Shown piece by piece: positions 28,001-36,900 of a stretch of 64,000 bases of DNA. The position numbers and the translations under genes are program-made. Source of the stretch: Calothrix sp. NIES-4101 (GTDB taxonomy: Bacteria > Cyanobacteriota > Cyanobacteriia > Cyanobacteriales > Nostocaceae); contig AP018280.1 of the NCBI GenBank assembly GCA_004296455.1, positions 620,001-684,000 of the forward strand. The letters run 5' to 3'. The notes beneath the pieces are model-generated. The model was not told the origin of the DNA and did no database searches. It saw only the letters and a list, made by a program, of their open reading frames with translations. Position 1 is the first letter of the stretch, and each line of letters starts with the position of its first letter.

Positions 28001-28147
28001 ATTGTTGTTTTTGGTGGATTGTTTACATCGACAGCGATAACTTTGGTTGTTTTACCTGCCTTGTATGCCAAGTTTGGTAAACATTTATTTCCGAAGAAAA
28101 TGGAGGAGGGTAAAGAAAAAGACGAAAAATTTTTTATGCACATGTAG
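25004..28147 (+). CDS. Heavy-metal RND efflux pump (CusA/CzcA family)
   Basis: The protein has 1,047 residues, full length for the HME-RND family. The first membrane helix follows MLNNIVRWVIDRRWLVV. The porter domain begins with MPLDVLPPFAPPQVEI, and TM4 carries AIGTAIDDAIVYGEN, where the acidic pair stands in the proton-relay position. TM10-12 contain SVASLVGFVSLFGVATRNG and MTALTSALGLAPMVL. It exports periplasmic or cytosolic metal ions by proton antiport. It is co-transcribed with the fusion protein upstream and two lipoprotein genes downstream, under the site at 23179. The context suggests copper; the exact metal is not readable. Confidence 0.85.
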   Translation: MLNNIVRWVIDRRWLVVLATAIAALWTFYVIPQMPLDVLPPFAPPQVEIQTEAPGLAPEEVESLVTLPIESAINGTPGVTAVRSSSAAGISAVRVIFNWGTEIYQARQLVTERLQQAASKLPPGVETPQISPTTSPVGLVVQYAFTVESENNNSQAKIDLMGARRIVDWQVTNRLLAVPGVSQVVVFGGDARQYQVLVDPAKLAAFNISLEQVTNATKSANGNAPGGYLITPDKETLIRGIGRIESIADLQKSTITARNGVPVRLQDVAEVKIGGAIKRGDGSFNGKPAIILMVNKQPLADTPTVSRAIEVAMKEIQAGLPPEIKVTTTFRQDSYIDSSVQNVSSSLIQGSIIAAIILIPFLMNWRTLAVCLLDFFLTLLFGLLALSWLGIGLNTMTLGGLAVAIGTAIDDAIVYGENTYRKLRENKISDNPLPPLEIIFEGSAEVRESLIGATVIGIIVFSPIFTLPGVEGRIFTPMGISYLVIVVISSLESLLVSPALCAILLPNVKVTKREPWLARLCKTIYSYCLNFSFRNSLPIIGVALALTVTAIAVIPSFGRAFLPEFQEQTMVNTLTLYPGVSLEATTKAGYVVEDALKNDNRFKFIQTRAGRAEGDADAAGVNIAHVDIELSDEGMKDREKTLEKLRQEFDKIPGAAPNVGGFISHRMDEVLSGVRSAIAVKIFGSDLTQLRQIGEQVEAQMKTIDGVVDLLLEPQIPIPQIQIKFDRDAASRYGLSVGEISSIIETALNGQVVSQVLENQQSFDLVVWLKPEARQDLSTIRDLLIDTPNGQKIPLGNVAIIDNGTGPNTINRENVSRLIVVSANAKGRDLRSIVNEIEAKVKSNVQVPAGYFIQYAGQFEAEERATQNILVFSAIAFVAITVLMYISVKSVPSTIMIMINLPIGLLGGVIAVALTGGVISVASLVGFVSLFGVATRNGLLLVDNYNSKFAEGMPLKEIIVKGSMERLNAILMTALTSALGLAPMVLQGGPGQELLQPLSIVVFGGLFTSTAITLVVLPALYAKFGKHLFPKKMEEGKEKDEKFFMHM

Positions 28148-28190
28148 CTACTGATAACTTTTACACATATCTACAGAGAGGAATAAACCA

Positions 28191-28685
28191 ATGAAATCAC
28201 TTAAATCTGGCTTAATTATTATTGGAAGTGTGGGACTACTATTTTTAGGAGCTTGCAGTAATGATAATCAAGCAGCTAATACAGAAAATAGTCCAGATGC
28301 TTCCAAGGCGACTACTCAAGCACCATCTGTTTCTGCCTCACCAGCAACTAAAACAGATAGCGAACATGGTGCATCTCATGGAGGCCAAGTTGTAGAGACA
28401 GGAAGCTATCATTTAGAATTTGTGCCTGATAAGGAAGCAAATGGAACTCACATGGATTTATATTTGCAAACAGGTGATAACCACGCAGCAGTACCTAATG
28501 CAAAAGTAACGGCCCAAGTTCAGCTACCTGATGGTCAACAAAAGACGATTCCTTTTGCTTATGATGCTAAAGACAAACACTATACTGGTCTACTGAATGA
28601 AAAAGCATCTGGTCAGTATCAAGTGAAAATTACGGCAGATATTAAAGGTGAACAAGCAACCGGGCGTTTCAACTTTAATCGCTAA
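28191..28685 (+). CDS. Periplasmic lipoprotein of the RND operon
   Basis: The protein has 164 residues. The lipobox is LLFLGAC. A serine/threonine/alanine-rich linker is followed by SEHGASHGGQVVETGSYHLEFV and a beta-rich domain (HMDLYLQTGDNHAAVPNAKV; QYQVKITADIKGEQATGRF). Histidines near the linker could bind metal. The fold suggests an Ig-like or YtkA-like domain, similar in plan to the two larger lipoproteins nearby. It sits 43 bp behind the pump gene with AGAGAGG before the ATG. A role as a metal-delivering periplasmic subunit is plausible but inferred. Confidence 0.65.
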   Translation: MKSLKSGLIIIGSVGLLFLGACSNDNQAANTENSPDASKATTQAPSVSASPATKTDSEHGASHGGQVVETGSYHLEFVPDKEANGTHMDLYLQTGDNHAAVPNAKVTAQVQLPDGQQKTIPFAYDAKDKHYTGLLNEKASGQYQVKITADIKGEQATGRFNFNR

Positions 28686-29189
28686 CTAGTGTTTATCATG
28701 CTTTGATTTCGACGCTGATTATTCTAGTTTTCGGGGCAATCTCACTTTTCAACCGTACATTTTTACACACAAATACTATTTTCATCAAAATGAAAAGTTT
28801 TTTGACTGCACTGGCTATCACTTCAACTCTTACATTGACTCAAGGTTGTGCTTCACAAGTTAAATCTGGGGAAATTTTAGACACTAATCCCACCAGCATA
28901 AGTAATGCGAATCCCCATGCTGGTCACAATATGGAGGATTCTAAAAAACCAAAAGAAAAAGATAATCCTCATGACGGACATAATATGGGGGATTCCCATG
29001 ATGAGCATTCTGGTCATTCCCAGTTAGAACCTGCGAACGCTACTGTAAAGCTTACCCTTCCCAGCAAAATAACTCCCAACGCTCCTGTTCCTATGGCGAT
29101 TGAAATAAAAGACAAAAATGGTAAAGCCATTGCTAATTTTGACAAATTTCAAGAAGAACTAATGCACTTAATTGTCGTTAGTGATGATT

Positions 29190-30255
29190 CTAAGTACAGG
29201 ACAAAAGTTGTAGGGATTGCAAAAAGCCGGGTTCGTTGGACGCAGATGGATTTAGTACCAAATGGCGCAAATAATCAAGACCGAGGCGAAATAGACTTTT
29301 AGCGCGGCGACCGTGTTTTTTTATCTCAATGGGATGCCATTGATGCAACCATAATCCAGTTCGCATTGCCCAACATAAAGCTAAAGTCAATAATCCAAAC
29401 AACTTACTCAAACGTTGAGGGTCGGTGAAATGGGTGGATTCGAGGCAGAAACCACGAGTTTTGAAGATGCCAAACAGGGTTTCAATCCCCCAACGCAGGG
29501 CATAATCTTTGACTAAATCTTGAGTTTTTATGGGCGCAATCACAACGAGTAACTCGCCATCGTCGAGTCGCAGCGCTTCTACAGCCACTGGGTAGCCCCA
29601 AACCTGACAGATGCCCGTGAGCCGTTGGGACTGTCCGACTTGCAGATGGGCAAAAATGACCCGCGCGGGCATCAGCTTGCCATCGTGCTCAATCTTGTCA
29701 CTACTGCGAATCCGTAAGCGAAAAGCTAAGGATGGTTCAAGCAAGAGATAGCGCACCCAGGCTTGCCCAACAAATTCCCGATCCGCACACAAATAGCTCA
29801 CAACTGCTGTGGGAAAGCGTTTGTGAAAAGTTTCCATCAACCGTATGCGCTCGTCACTGTTAGAATTCCCTCGCTTGTCCAATAACCACCACAGTACCGG
29901 AAAGGCTACTCCTTCATGCACAATCCCCTCTTGTTAGAATGTTGTACCAGTGGTTGCCAAATTTCCAAGTTGTCCTATCCAGGCTCAACACCCAGCCTGG
30001 TGGTATCTGCATCCAACTCACAATTAGGCTTGCAAGTTGGCTGTAATCCAGTTCAAATTCCCGAAAAAACCTCTGTAATCGCTTGTAACTCGATTGGGAT
30101 AACGCCCTCCCACCAAAGCCTAAACACAGGTCGCTTAGGTTCACTGTTTTTACTTTCAGCAATGCTAACAAAAACAATGCCAGAAACGAAATTCTGGCTC
30201 CATGCCAAGGCAATTGGGCTTGGAGGACTCGCTTTAATTCGCTATATTGGCTCAT
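29190..30255 (-). CDS. IS4-type transposase in two overlapping frames
   Basis: The first frame (30255 to 29914, 113 residues) carries the first catalytic D (SLDRTTWKFG). The second (29921 to 29190, 243 residues) carries the second D (SYLCADREFVG) and YALRWGIETLFGIFKTRG, matching Y-2-R-3-E-6-K of IS4. Joining them needs a +1 shift (one G skipped) at AGAGGGGATT, restoring RGIVHEGVAF. The identical join in the other copy means this is not a random error of one copy. Either the lineage is inactive, or the full enzyme is made by +1 frameshifting. The stop codon TAG lies in the terminal repeat. Confidence 0.75.
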
Positions 30256-30332
30256 AGGGTTTCTGATGATTGTGGTTATTCTGATGAAACCCTACCCTGT
30301 TCCTCTTTTCAAGCTTTTTGTCCCGTACTTAG
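29190..30332 (-). mobile_element. IS4-type element copy 1 (1,143 bp), 9-bp target duplication
   Basis: The ends are CTAAGTACAGGACAAAA and the complement of CTAAGTACGGGACAAAA. GTGATGATT is duplicated at 29181-29189 and 30333-30341. A second copy with the same length plus a 171-bp nested insertion lies inverted at 55538-56851. The transposase frame is split in both copies at the same GGGG run. Confidence 0.9.
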
Positions 30333-30889
30333 GTGATGATTTACAATCTTTCCAACATATTCATCCTGCATATAAAGGAAATGGACGCTTTGAAGTTCAA
30401 GTTTATTTTCCCTATTCTTCTAATTACACTCTTTTCAGTGATTACAAAGTAGCAGGAAAAGCAGAACAAGTGTCAGTACTCAAAGCACCAGTTCCAGGTC
30501 AATCGCCAGCTAAACCAAAAATTGATTTAGCTACTACTAAAACTTTTGATAATACTCAAGTTAATCTCAAATTATCTAAATCTGAAATTCAAGCTGGACA
30601 AGAGGTGCATTTAATTTTCAATTTACAGGATGCTGCAACTAAAAAACCACCTACAGATTTAAAACCTTATTTAGGAGAAAGGGGACATTTAGTTATTCTT
30701 AAGCAATCATCAACGTTAACACAAGCAGACTATATCCATGCTCACGCTATGAAAAATACTCCAAATCATGAGGTTCATTTTATCACCCGGTTTCCAAAAC
30801 CAGGAAAATATAAAATGTGGGGACAATTTAATCGAAACGGGAAAATTATTACTGCTGATTTTTGGGTAACTGTTATTTAAATACATTGA

Positions 30890-30916
30890 TACATCCTAAT
30901 TTCATCTTGATTCCAT
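30890..30916. promoter_or_regulatory. Degenerate TTCAT repeat array (three half-sites, 11-bp period)
   Basis: TACAT, TTCAT and TCCAT are spaced 11 bp apart. The motif matches the other TTCAT-N6 sites, but no intact gene lies downstream on the plus strand, only a fragment at 31140. It may be left over from a lost gene. Confidence 0.4.
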
Positions 30917-31139
30917 CTATACTTTGTATAATCTAAATTAGAAACATGCTCCTCATGTTTCCACCCTACCAAGCTTTTTAGTTGTGCCACTTTCAACCAT
31001 GACTAAAAAGCTTGATTTCTTATTAATTAAAAGATTTGTATATTTTAAAAGTAATTTTATTAAATAGATTATTTTCCTGAGAAATTAAGTTACTTGCTAC
31101 AAAAATTAATTATATTTTTTCACTAAATTAAAACTTAAT

Positions 31140-31340
31140 TATTCAATTTCAAAACTAAATCCAGTAATTTACTTCTTTTAGATCCTGAAACAAAGCTCTC
31201 AGTTTTAATGAGAGGAGTCAATACTCAAGTGTATGAATCAGGCTATGGTGCAACTTGGCAGTACCAAGTTTATGCTAAAAAAGTTGGATTCACGCAAGAA
31301 ATTCCACTTGGTCTAGCTCATATTCAGACTTATCCTTGAT
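31140..31340 (+). pseudogene. C-terminal gene fragment of unknown origin
   Basis: An open frame without a good start encodes LLDPETKLSVLMRGVNTQVY, then ATWQYQVYAKKVGFTQEIPL, to a TGA at 31338. The residue composition looks like real protein. I do not recognise it. The remaining part of 30881-31687 holds the TTCAT array at 30890 and the hairpin at 31579 and is otherwise AT-rich with no gene. Confidence 0.4.
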
Positions 31341-31578
31341 CCAAACAATACAGATTAACCGCTTACTCTTCTGTTAGACTGGAGGTTTAAATCTAGTTTA
31401 AAACTAGCAAATTGATATCAAGCATCAAATAAGAGCAGAAAAAAGCTCAACAGTTTGGAGTAAATGTAGTAAAGAGATCGCATCAATGGATGACTTGTTT
31501 GAACTGAGAAACCGAATTTAACGCAATTGCTAGCTGTTAGCATAGGTCAACTCCTAAATTAGAGATAGCCAGAAACAA

Positions 31579-31608
31579 GAATTCACCACCTATTTAGGCG
31601 GTGAATTC
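31579..31608. repeat. Perfect-looking hairpin GAATTCACC...GGTGAATTC
   Basis: Arms of 12 bp (GAATTCACCACC and GGCGGTGAATTC, one mismatch) enclose a 6-base TATTTA loop. There is no T run after it, so a simple terminator is unlikely. It lies downstream of the minus-strand lipoprotein gene's stop, by 80 bp. Confidence 0.5.
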
Positions 31609-31687
31609 ATATAGGTACTATGTACATCCAAAGTTAGAAGGCAGGAAGTTTTGCCCTTCTTGTTTTATTAAGAAAACATGAGCTAAA

Positions 31688-32569
31688 TTAAACCACATTA
31701 ATCCAAAAATCAGCAGTAATGATTTTACCGTTGCGATTGAATTGTCCCCAAAGTTTATACTTTCCTGCTTGCGGAAAGCTAGTCATAAAATGAACCTGTC
31801 CAGTTGGAGTATTGTTCAGGGCGTGAGCATGAATGTAATCTGCTGCTGTTAATGAGCTTGATTGTCGCAGGATAACTAAATGTCCTTTTTCTCCCAAGTA
31901 AGGCTGCAAGTCTGTAAGCGGTTGATTGTTAGTAGCATCTTGTAATTTAAACATTAAAGTTACTTCTTGACCTGCTTTTACAGTGGGTTCAGAAAGAGCG
32001 AGATTGACTTGAGTATCATTGAAAGTTTTACTACGCTTAATGTCAATTTCTGGAGCAGCAATAGTGATTCCTGGAACTTGTGTTTTTAATACTGAAATTT
32101 GTTCTGACTGACCAGTAGGTTTGTAGTCACTAAAGAATGTGTAACCACCTGCTTTTGGAAAACTAGCTTCTACTTGAAACTGACCATTATCTTTATATGT
32201 GGGATGAAGATGGCTGAAAAACTGAAGATCGTCACTGACAATAATCAAGTGCATGAGTTGTTCTTGGAAAGTGTCAAATTTTGTAATCTTCTTCCCCTCT
32301 AAATCTTGAACATCAATCAATATCGGAATACTTTTATTCGGGGTAATGTTACTAGGAACTTTGAGTTTTGCCTGAGTCAATGCTTTCTTCTCACCGTGAA
32401 CCGTACTACTTGTTGAATGTCCTCCATGATGGCTCTCACTTATTGAACGCTCTTCATGTTGATGTGTGGTATTAGATATTGGTTTTCCTTCAGACTTAGG
32501 TAATAATGAGCAACTTTGAGCTAGTACCAAAGTAGTAGTGATAGCGATCGCATTTAGAAATCTCTTCAT
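31688..32569 (-). CDS. His-rich metal-associated lipoprotein (intact paralogue)
   Basis: The protein has 293 residues. The lipobox is TLVLAQSC. A His-rich linker (HQHEERSISESHHGGHSTSS) leads into two beta-rich domains; the first holds LMHLIIVSDDLQFFSHLHPTY and the second ends NRNGKIITADFWINVV. It is homologous to the interrupted gene at 28790-30880 and transcribed toward it. The FSHLHP and HIHPAY motifs suggest metal ligands. I know this family only as periplasmic proteins near copper systems, so the role is inferred. ATTTTCTCC upstream gives a GGAG ribosome binding site. Confidence 0.75.
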   Translation of the reverse strand: MKRFLNAIAITTTLVLAQSCSLLPKSEGKPISNTTHQHEERSISESHHGGHSTSSTVHGEKKALTQAKLKVPSNITPNKSIPILIDVQDLEGKKITKFDTFQEQLMHLIIVSDDLQFFSHLHPTYKDNGQFQVEASFPKAGGYTFFSDYKPTGQSEQISVLKTQVPGITIAAPEIDIKRSKTFNDTQVNLALSEPTVKAGQEVTLMFKLQDATNNQPLTDLQPYLGEKGHLVILRQSSSLTAADYIHAHALNNTPTGQVHFMTSFPQAGKYKLWGQFNRNGKIITADFWINVV

Positions 32570-32690
32570 TGATTTTCTCCTTTTTGTAACGGATTAAGTT
32601 ATTCAAAAGACTCAAATTGAGTAGTAAGGCTATACGAGAAGCAAGAGTTTTGTTGATTAGAAATATATAATTTCCTAATCCTGTCTTGGA

Positions 32691-32943
32691 CTATGCCTTG
32701 AAGATGATCAGTATTAGAACCAAAATCTTTAGTTGCCAAGGTGTTAAGATTACACTGACAATTAGGCAAGCAATTGTAAATAAACCTGTTAATTCTGCTA
32801 GTTCATCAGTAGAATTTTTAAACAGATAACTAACTCCTACAAGCAATCATTAGTGGAATCAGAAAAAGTAAGCCCATAGAAATTACGTCTTTTACTAAAA
32901 GCAAAAGGGCTTTTCTGAATTGAGTTTTGTCTACTATCAGTAA
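32691..32943 (-). pseudogene. Decayed small membrane protein (frameshifted)
   Basis: One frame reads VDKTQFRKALLLLVKDVISM and a hydrophobic segment (GLLFLIPLMIAC), then stops. A shifted frame continues VSYLFKNSTDELAELTGLF and a second hydrophobic segment to LILIIFKA and TAG. Together they look like a roughly 80-residue two-helix membrane protein with one frameshift. No start codon is obvious. It lies in the 450-bp stretch 32570-33018, which holds nothing else. Confidence 0.4.
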
Positions 32944-33018
32944 TTAGCATTTCGATAATTATTGAGACTAGATAAAAATCAAAAACTAAATAGATAGCCA
33001 ACATCAGCTATTGATTAG

Positions 33019-33180
33019 TTATTTAATCTGTGTCTCAGATGTTTGAATTGCTATACTTACAAGTTTTGTGGTTGGTTTAGCTGGAAATGTGATTATAGAA
33101 TCGATAAATTTAATTGCTGTGGTAACAGTATTCACACAAACAGAACAAACTAGCTCAAGAATAGTGAATTGTATGCTCAT
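33019..33180 (-). CDS. Short HMA-type metallochaperone, C-terminally truncated
   Basis: The protein has 53 residues: MSIQFTILELVCSVCVNTVT to SETQIK. It aligns with the HMA protein at 38737-38931 (MTIQLTVPKLACSACVNTI to SETAIKEAIASVGYPSI), keeping the CxxC metal motif but ending at a stop where the paralogue has its last 11 residues. A 20-bp-spacer MerR-type promoter (33260-33291) lies 80 bp upstream. Loss of the final strand suggests decay, though the CxxC loop is intact. The product would bind Cu(I) or another soft metal if it folds. Confidence 0.6.
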   Translation of the reverse strand: MSIQFTILELVCSVCVNTVTTAIKFIDSIITFPAKPTTKLVSIAIQTSETQIK

Positions 33181-33259
33181 AATGTTGAATCCTCATCGAA
33201 CATGACTAATTTTTGAATATCAGCGAGTGATTTATGAATCATCTACTCAACATAAAGTG

Positions 33260-33291
33260 AGTTTAAATTGTCTAGGTGAGTGGAGAGTCAA
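33260..33291 (-). promoter_or_regulatory. MerR-type promoter 1
   Basis: Minus strand: -35 TTGACT, a 20-bp spacer beginning CTCCACTCACC, -10 TAAACT. The dyad is partly degenerate. It drives the short HMA gene at 33180. Confidence 0.6.
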
Positions 33292-33399
33292 GAGGAAAGA
33301 TCAAGAAATTCTTAGTTTTTTGATTTGAATTAATAAAAAATACATTCATTTTCTAGTGAACGTATTGTTAAAATATATTTTTTAGATTAACCCTAATTT

Positions 33400-33807
33400 T
33401 TAATTAATAATGGGGCAAATTGTTGGATGATATGTTTCGGATTGAATTTCCCAGCCAGAAAGCATCCCTGACAAATCTTGTCTCAAAATAAGTAATTGCT
33501 GAATTTGATCATCAATAGCTTGTACCTTATCCTCAAGCTTGATTTTTATATGTTCACACGGTAATTCTCCCTCATCATGAACATTCAAAAATTCTTTGAT
33601 TTCGGCTAAAGTTAAACCCAGACTTTGGGCGCGTTTAATAAAGTGCAGGCGAGCTAAAACATCAGTGTTAAATAATCTAAAACCACCCTCAGTTCTGCCT
33701 GATGATTTGAGTAGACCAAGCTCCTCATAGTAGCGAATGGTTTTAATCGGTACTCCACTTTCTTTAGCAACTACACCAATCTGTTTTGACTTTTCTTGAA
33801 CTAGCAT
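33400..33807 (-). CDS. MerR-family metal regulator 1
   Basis: The protein has 135 residues. The N-terminal winged HTH is typical (IGVVAKESGVPIKTIRYYEE, LGLLKSSGRTEGGFRLF). A long dimerisation helix follows, and metal-site cysteines are in ELPCEH (about residue 82) and at the C-terminus (TICPII). The early Cys at the start of the helix fits regulators of divalent or soft metals (ZntR/MerR-type). It is about 85% similar to the second MerR gene at 39432. A MerR promoter at 33840 precedes it, so it autoregulates. It probably controls all eight sites listed here. Confidence 0.9.
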   Translation of the reverse strand: MLVQEKSKQIGVVAKESGVPIKTIRYYEELGLLKSSGRTEGGFRLFNTDVLARLHFIKRAQSLGLTLAEIKEFLNVHDEGELPCEHIKIKLEDKVQAIDDQIQQLLILRQDLSGMLSGWEIQSETYHPTICPIIN

Positions 33808-33839
33808 AATTACTTCTCTTAAATTTAATCGTCTACTTT

Positions 33840-33871
33840 ATCCTAGATTCTCCAGTCAGATGGAGAGTCAA
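33840..33871 (-). promoter_or_regulatory. MerR-type promoter 2
   Basis: Minus strand: -35 TTGACT, 20-bp spacer with the dyad CTCCA-TCTGAC-TGGAG, -10 TAGGAT. It lies 33 bp before the first MerR gene. The overlong spacer is the hallmark of MerR activation. Confidence 0.75.
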
Positions 33872-33963
33872 GTATCAATTCGATTAAAAATAATGGGGTA
33901 AAGTGAAAACCCCCTAAGCTCAAGCCAGGGGATGTACGCCAAGTTAAGAATTCTCGCTGATTT

Positions 33964-36900
33964 TCAGGGGAGTACGTCAACTCTTGATTGTTTTGCTAAC
34001 TTACCTGCTTGATTCCTTAACTTTGGTACACCTACAAACAGTGAGCGAATTTGGGTAATCACGATATACAGGATAGGTACTACAAACAAACTCAAGAAAG
34101 TTGCAACGAACATTCCACCAAAGACAGCAGTACCAAGAGATTGGCGACTAGCTGAACCTGCACCTGTAGCCACAGCAAGCGGCCAAATTCCCAGTAGAGT
34201 GGAAATAGCAGTCATGAGAATTGGTCGTAAGCGTTCTCCAGAAGCTTTCACGGCGGCTTTGGTAATTGAAAAACCCTGTTCGCGTAATTGGTTAGCAAAT
34301 TCGACAATTAAAATCGCATTTTTACTAGCTAACCCAATTAACATCACTAAACCGACCTGACAGTAAACATCGTTATACAAGCCACGCCATGATTGAGCTA
34401 ACAATGCTCCTAAAACCGCTAAGGGAACTGATAATAAAATAATTAAAGGGTCAACGAAGTTATTGTATTGAGCAGCTAGAACTAAGAAAACAAAGAAAAT
34501 TCCTAGACCAAAAATAATTGGTGCTTGACCGCCAGACTCTAATTCTTCTAAAGAAATACCCGACCATTCGTAGCCCATATTTTTTGGTAAGACAGTAGCA
34601 GCTAAATTTTTCATCGCTTCTATTGCTTGTCCAGAGCTAAAACCAGGAGCGGCTGCACCATTAATTTCAATTGACCGATACAGATTATAGTGATTAATTG
34701 TTTGCGGCCCGGTGGTTGGTGTAACCTTCACCAAACTACTGAGGGAAATCATCTCACCCCGTCCGGAACGCACATATAGTTGTCCAATATCTTCTGGGTT
34801 AGAGCGAAACTGTTGATCTGCTTGGACATAGACTCGGTACGTGCGACCAAACGCATTAAAGTCGTTGACATAGCGGGAACCGATGAAAGTTTGTAATGTG
34901 GTAAAGATATCTCTGACAGGGACTTGTAAGGCTTCGGCTTTTTCTCGATCTACTTCGATAAGTAACTGGGGTGCGTTAGCGGTGTAGGTACTGAAGACTC
35001 CTTGCAGTCCTGGTGTTTGATTTGCTTTACCGATTAAATCGTGGCTGATTTTGACTAAATTATTGATATCACTATTATTGCGATCACCTCTATCTTGTAG
35101 TTGAAAAACAAAACCACCTACACTTCCTAAACTTTGAATAGTCGGAGGATTTACCGCAAACACGGCTGCATCTTTAATTGCTGACAGTCCACCTCTAGCC
35201 CGATTTACAATTGCTGATGCAGTTTGTTCGGCGGTTTTTCTTACATCCCAAGATTTTAGCGGTGCAAATATCAAGCCTCGGTTGGGAGTGTTACCACTAA
35301 AACCAACACCACCCATTGCAAAAGTACCTTGAATCTCTGGAATTTTCAGCAGTTCTTTTTCTGCTTGCTTCGCAACTTCACGGGTGTAGTTGAGTGAAGT
35401 GCCATCTGGCCCCTGCATTAAGTTAATAAAATAGCCTTGGTCTTCTTCTGGTAAAAATGCTGTGGGGACGCGCAGGTAAAGCCAGCCTGTCCAAACCAAA
35501 GATGCAATAAATAGAACCAAAACAATGATTTTGAAGTTGATCAGCAATCTGAGAACTTGTTGATATCCTTTTTGTATCCAGTTAAGCAACCAATTAATCG
35601 CCCCGAAAATCCAGCCTGGTAAACCGCGCGGTTTTTGGGTTTTCCGCAACAACATAGCCGCCAAAGCAGGAGTGAGGGTAATCGCGTTAAAAGTTGAAAG
35701 TACAATTGAGAATGCGATCGTTAGCGCAAATTGTTTATATAGTTGTCCTGTTGTTCCGGGGAAGAATCCCACAGGAACAAATACAGCCAAAAGTACGAGA
35801 GATGTAGCAATCACCGCCCCAAATAGTTCGTGCATTGATTGGGATGCAGCTTTATGGGGGCTTAAACCTTTTTCTTGAATCAACCGAGTGACATCTTCAA
35901 CAACAACGATCGCATCATCTACAACCATGCCACTTGCTAAGGTTAAACCAAACAAAGTCAAGCTGTTAAGTGAAAAATCGAAAACCTTAACAAAGGCAAA
36001 CGTCCCAATTAAAGAAACCGGAATTGTAATTGCAGGAATGATGGTAGTGCGCCAGTCTTGCAAGAAAATAAAAATTACTATGACAACCAGCACAATTGCT
36101 TCTAATAAAGTCTTGACAACTTCCCGCCGAGATGCTTCAACAAACAGTGAGGAATCATAAGGAAATTCATATTTCAAACCAGGTGGAAAGTCCTCTGCAA
36201 TTCGCGCCATTTCCGCTTTTACCGCTTTGGCAATATTTAAAGCATTGCTTCCAGGAACTTGCAGAATTTGATAGCCGACAGCAACGTGACCACTATAGCG
36301 AGCAAAGGAACTGTAATTTTCTGCTCCAAGTTCAGCACGACCAACATCTTTAAGCTTAACTAGTGTGCCATCTGTACCCGCTTTGATGACCATGTTTTCA
36401 AATTCGTCAGCTTCTTTGAGTCGTCCTTGAGTTTGCAACTCAATTTGATACATTTGCCCATTTGGTGCGGGTGGCTGTCCAATACTCCCAATACCTAACT
36501 GTAAGTTTTGTTGGTGAAGTGCGTTAATTACGTCTTCAGTCGTGAGTTTGCGATTAGCAAGTTGAGTCGGGTCAAGCCACAACCGCATCGCATAGCGGCG
36601 ATCGCCAAAAGTCGCAATGTTCCCGACACCTTTAATGCGTCTGAGGCGGTCTAAAACGTAAAGGTCGGCGTAGTTACTAATAAAAGTATCATCGTACTTA
36701 TCGCCTTCACTATACATAGCCATCGCTAAGACGATACCACTGGATTGTTTTGTGACAGAAACACCTGTTTGTCGGACAACTTCTGGCAGTTTTGGTTCCG
36801 CAAGCAAGACGCGATTTTGCACATCAGCAGCCGCAGTATCAATGTCATAGCCTTGGTCAAAAGTAACGATGATGTTGCTATTACCGTCACTGCTGCTGGT

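Larger units (their letters stand above)
28790..30880 (+). pseudogene. His-rich metal-associated lipoprotein, interrupted by an IS4-type element
   Basis: The gene lies on both sides of the element: 28790-29189 and 30342-30880. Removing the element and one copy of the 9-bp duplication gives an intact 312-residue frame (VVSDD joined to LQSFQHIHPAY). The protein has a lipobox (TLTQGC), a His-rich linker (NPHAGHNMEDS, DEHSGHSQ), and two beta-sandwich-like domains ending NRNGKIITADFW. It is clearly homologous to the intact gene at 31688-32569 on the opposite strand. ATG 28790 is preferred over the earlier 28703 because it gives the lipoprotein signal. Function is probably metal binding at the envelope. 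Confidence 0.85.

Noticed and set aside
31579-31608. Hairpin as an IS200/IS605 end or a terminator
   Set aside because: No transposase or T run is nearby and the sequence has no second end, so only a repeat is listed.
35672-36353. Plus-strand open frames inside the AcrB-like gene
   Set aside because: They are antisense to a full-length RND pump and show no independent features.
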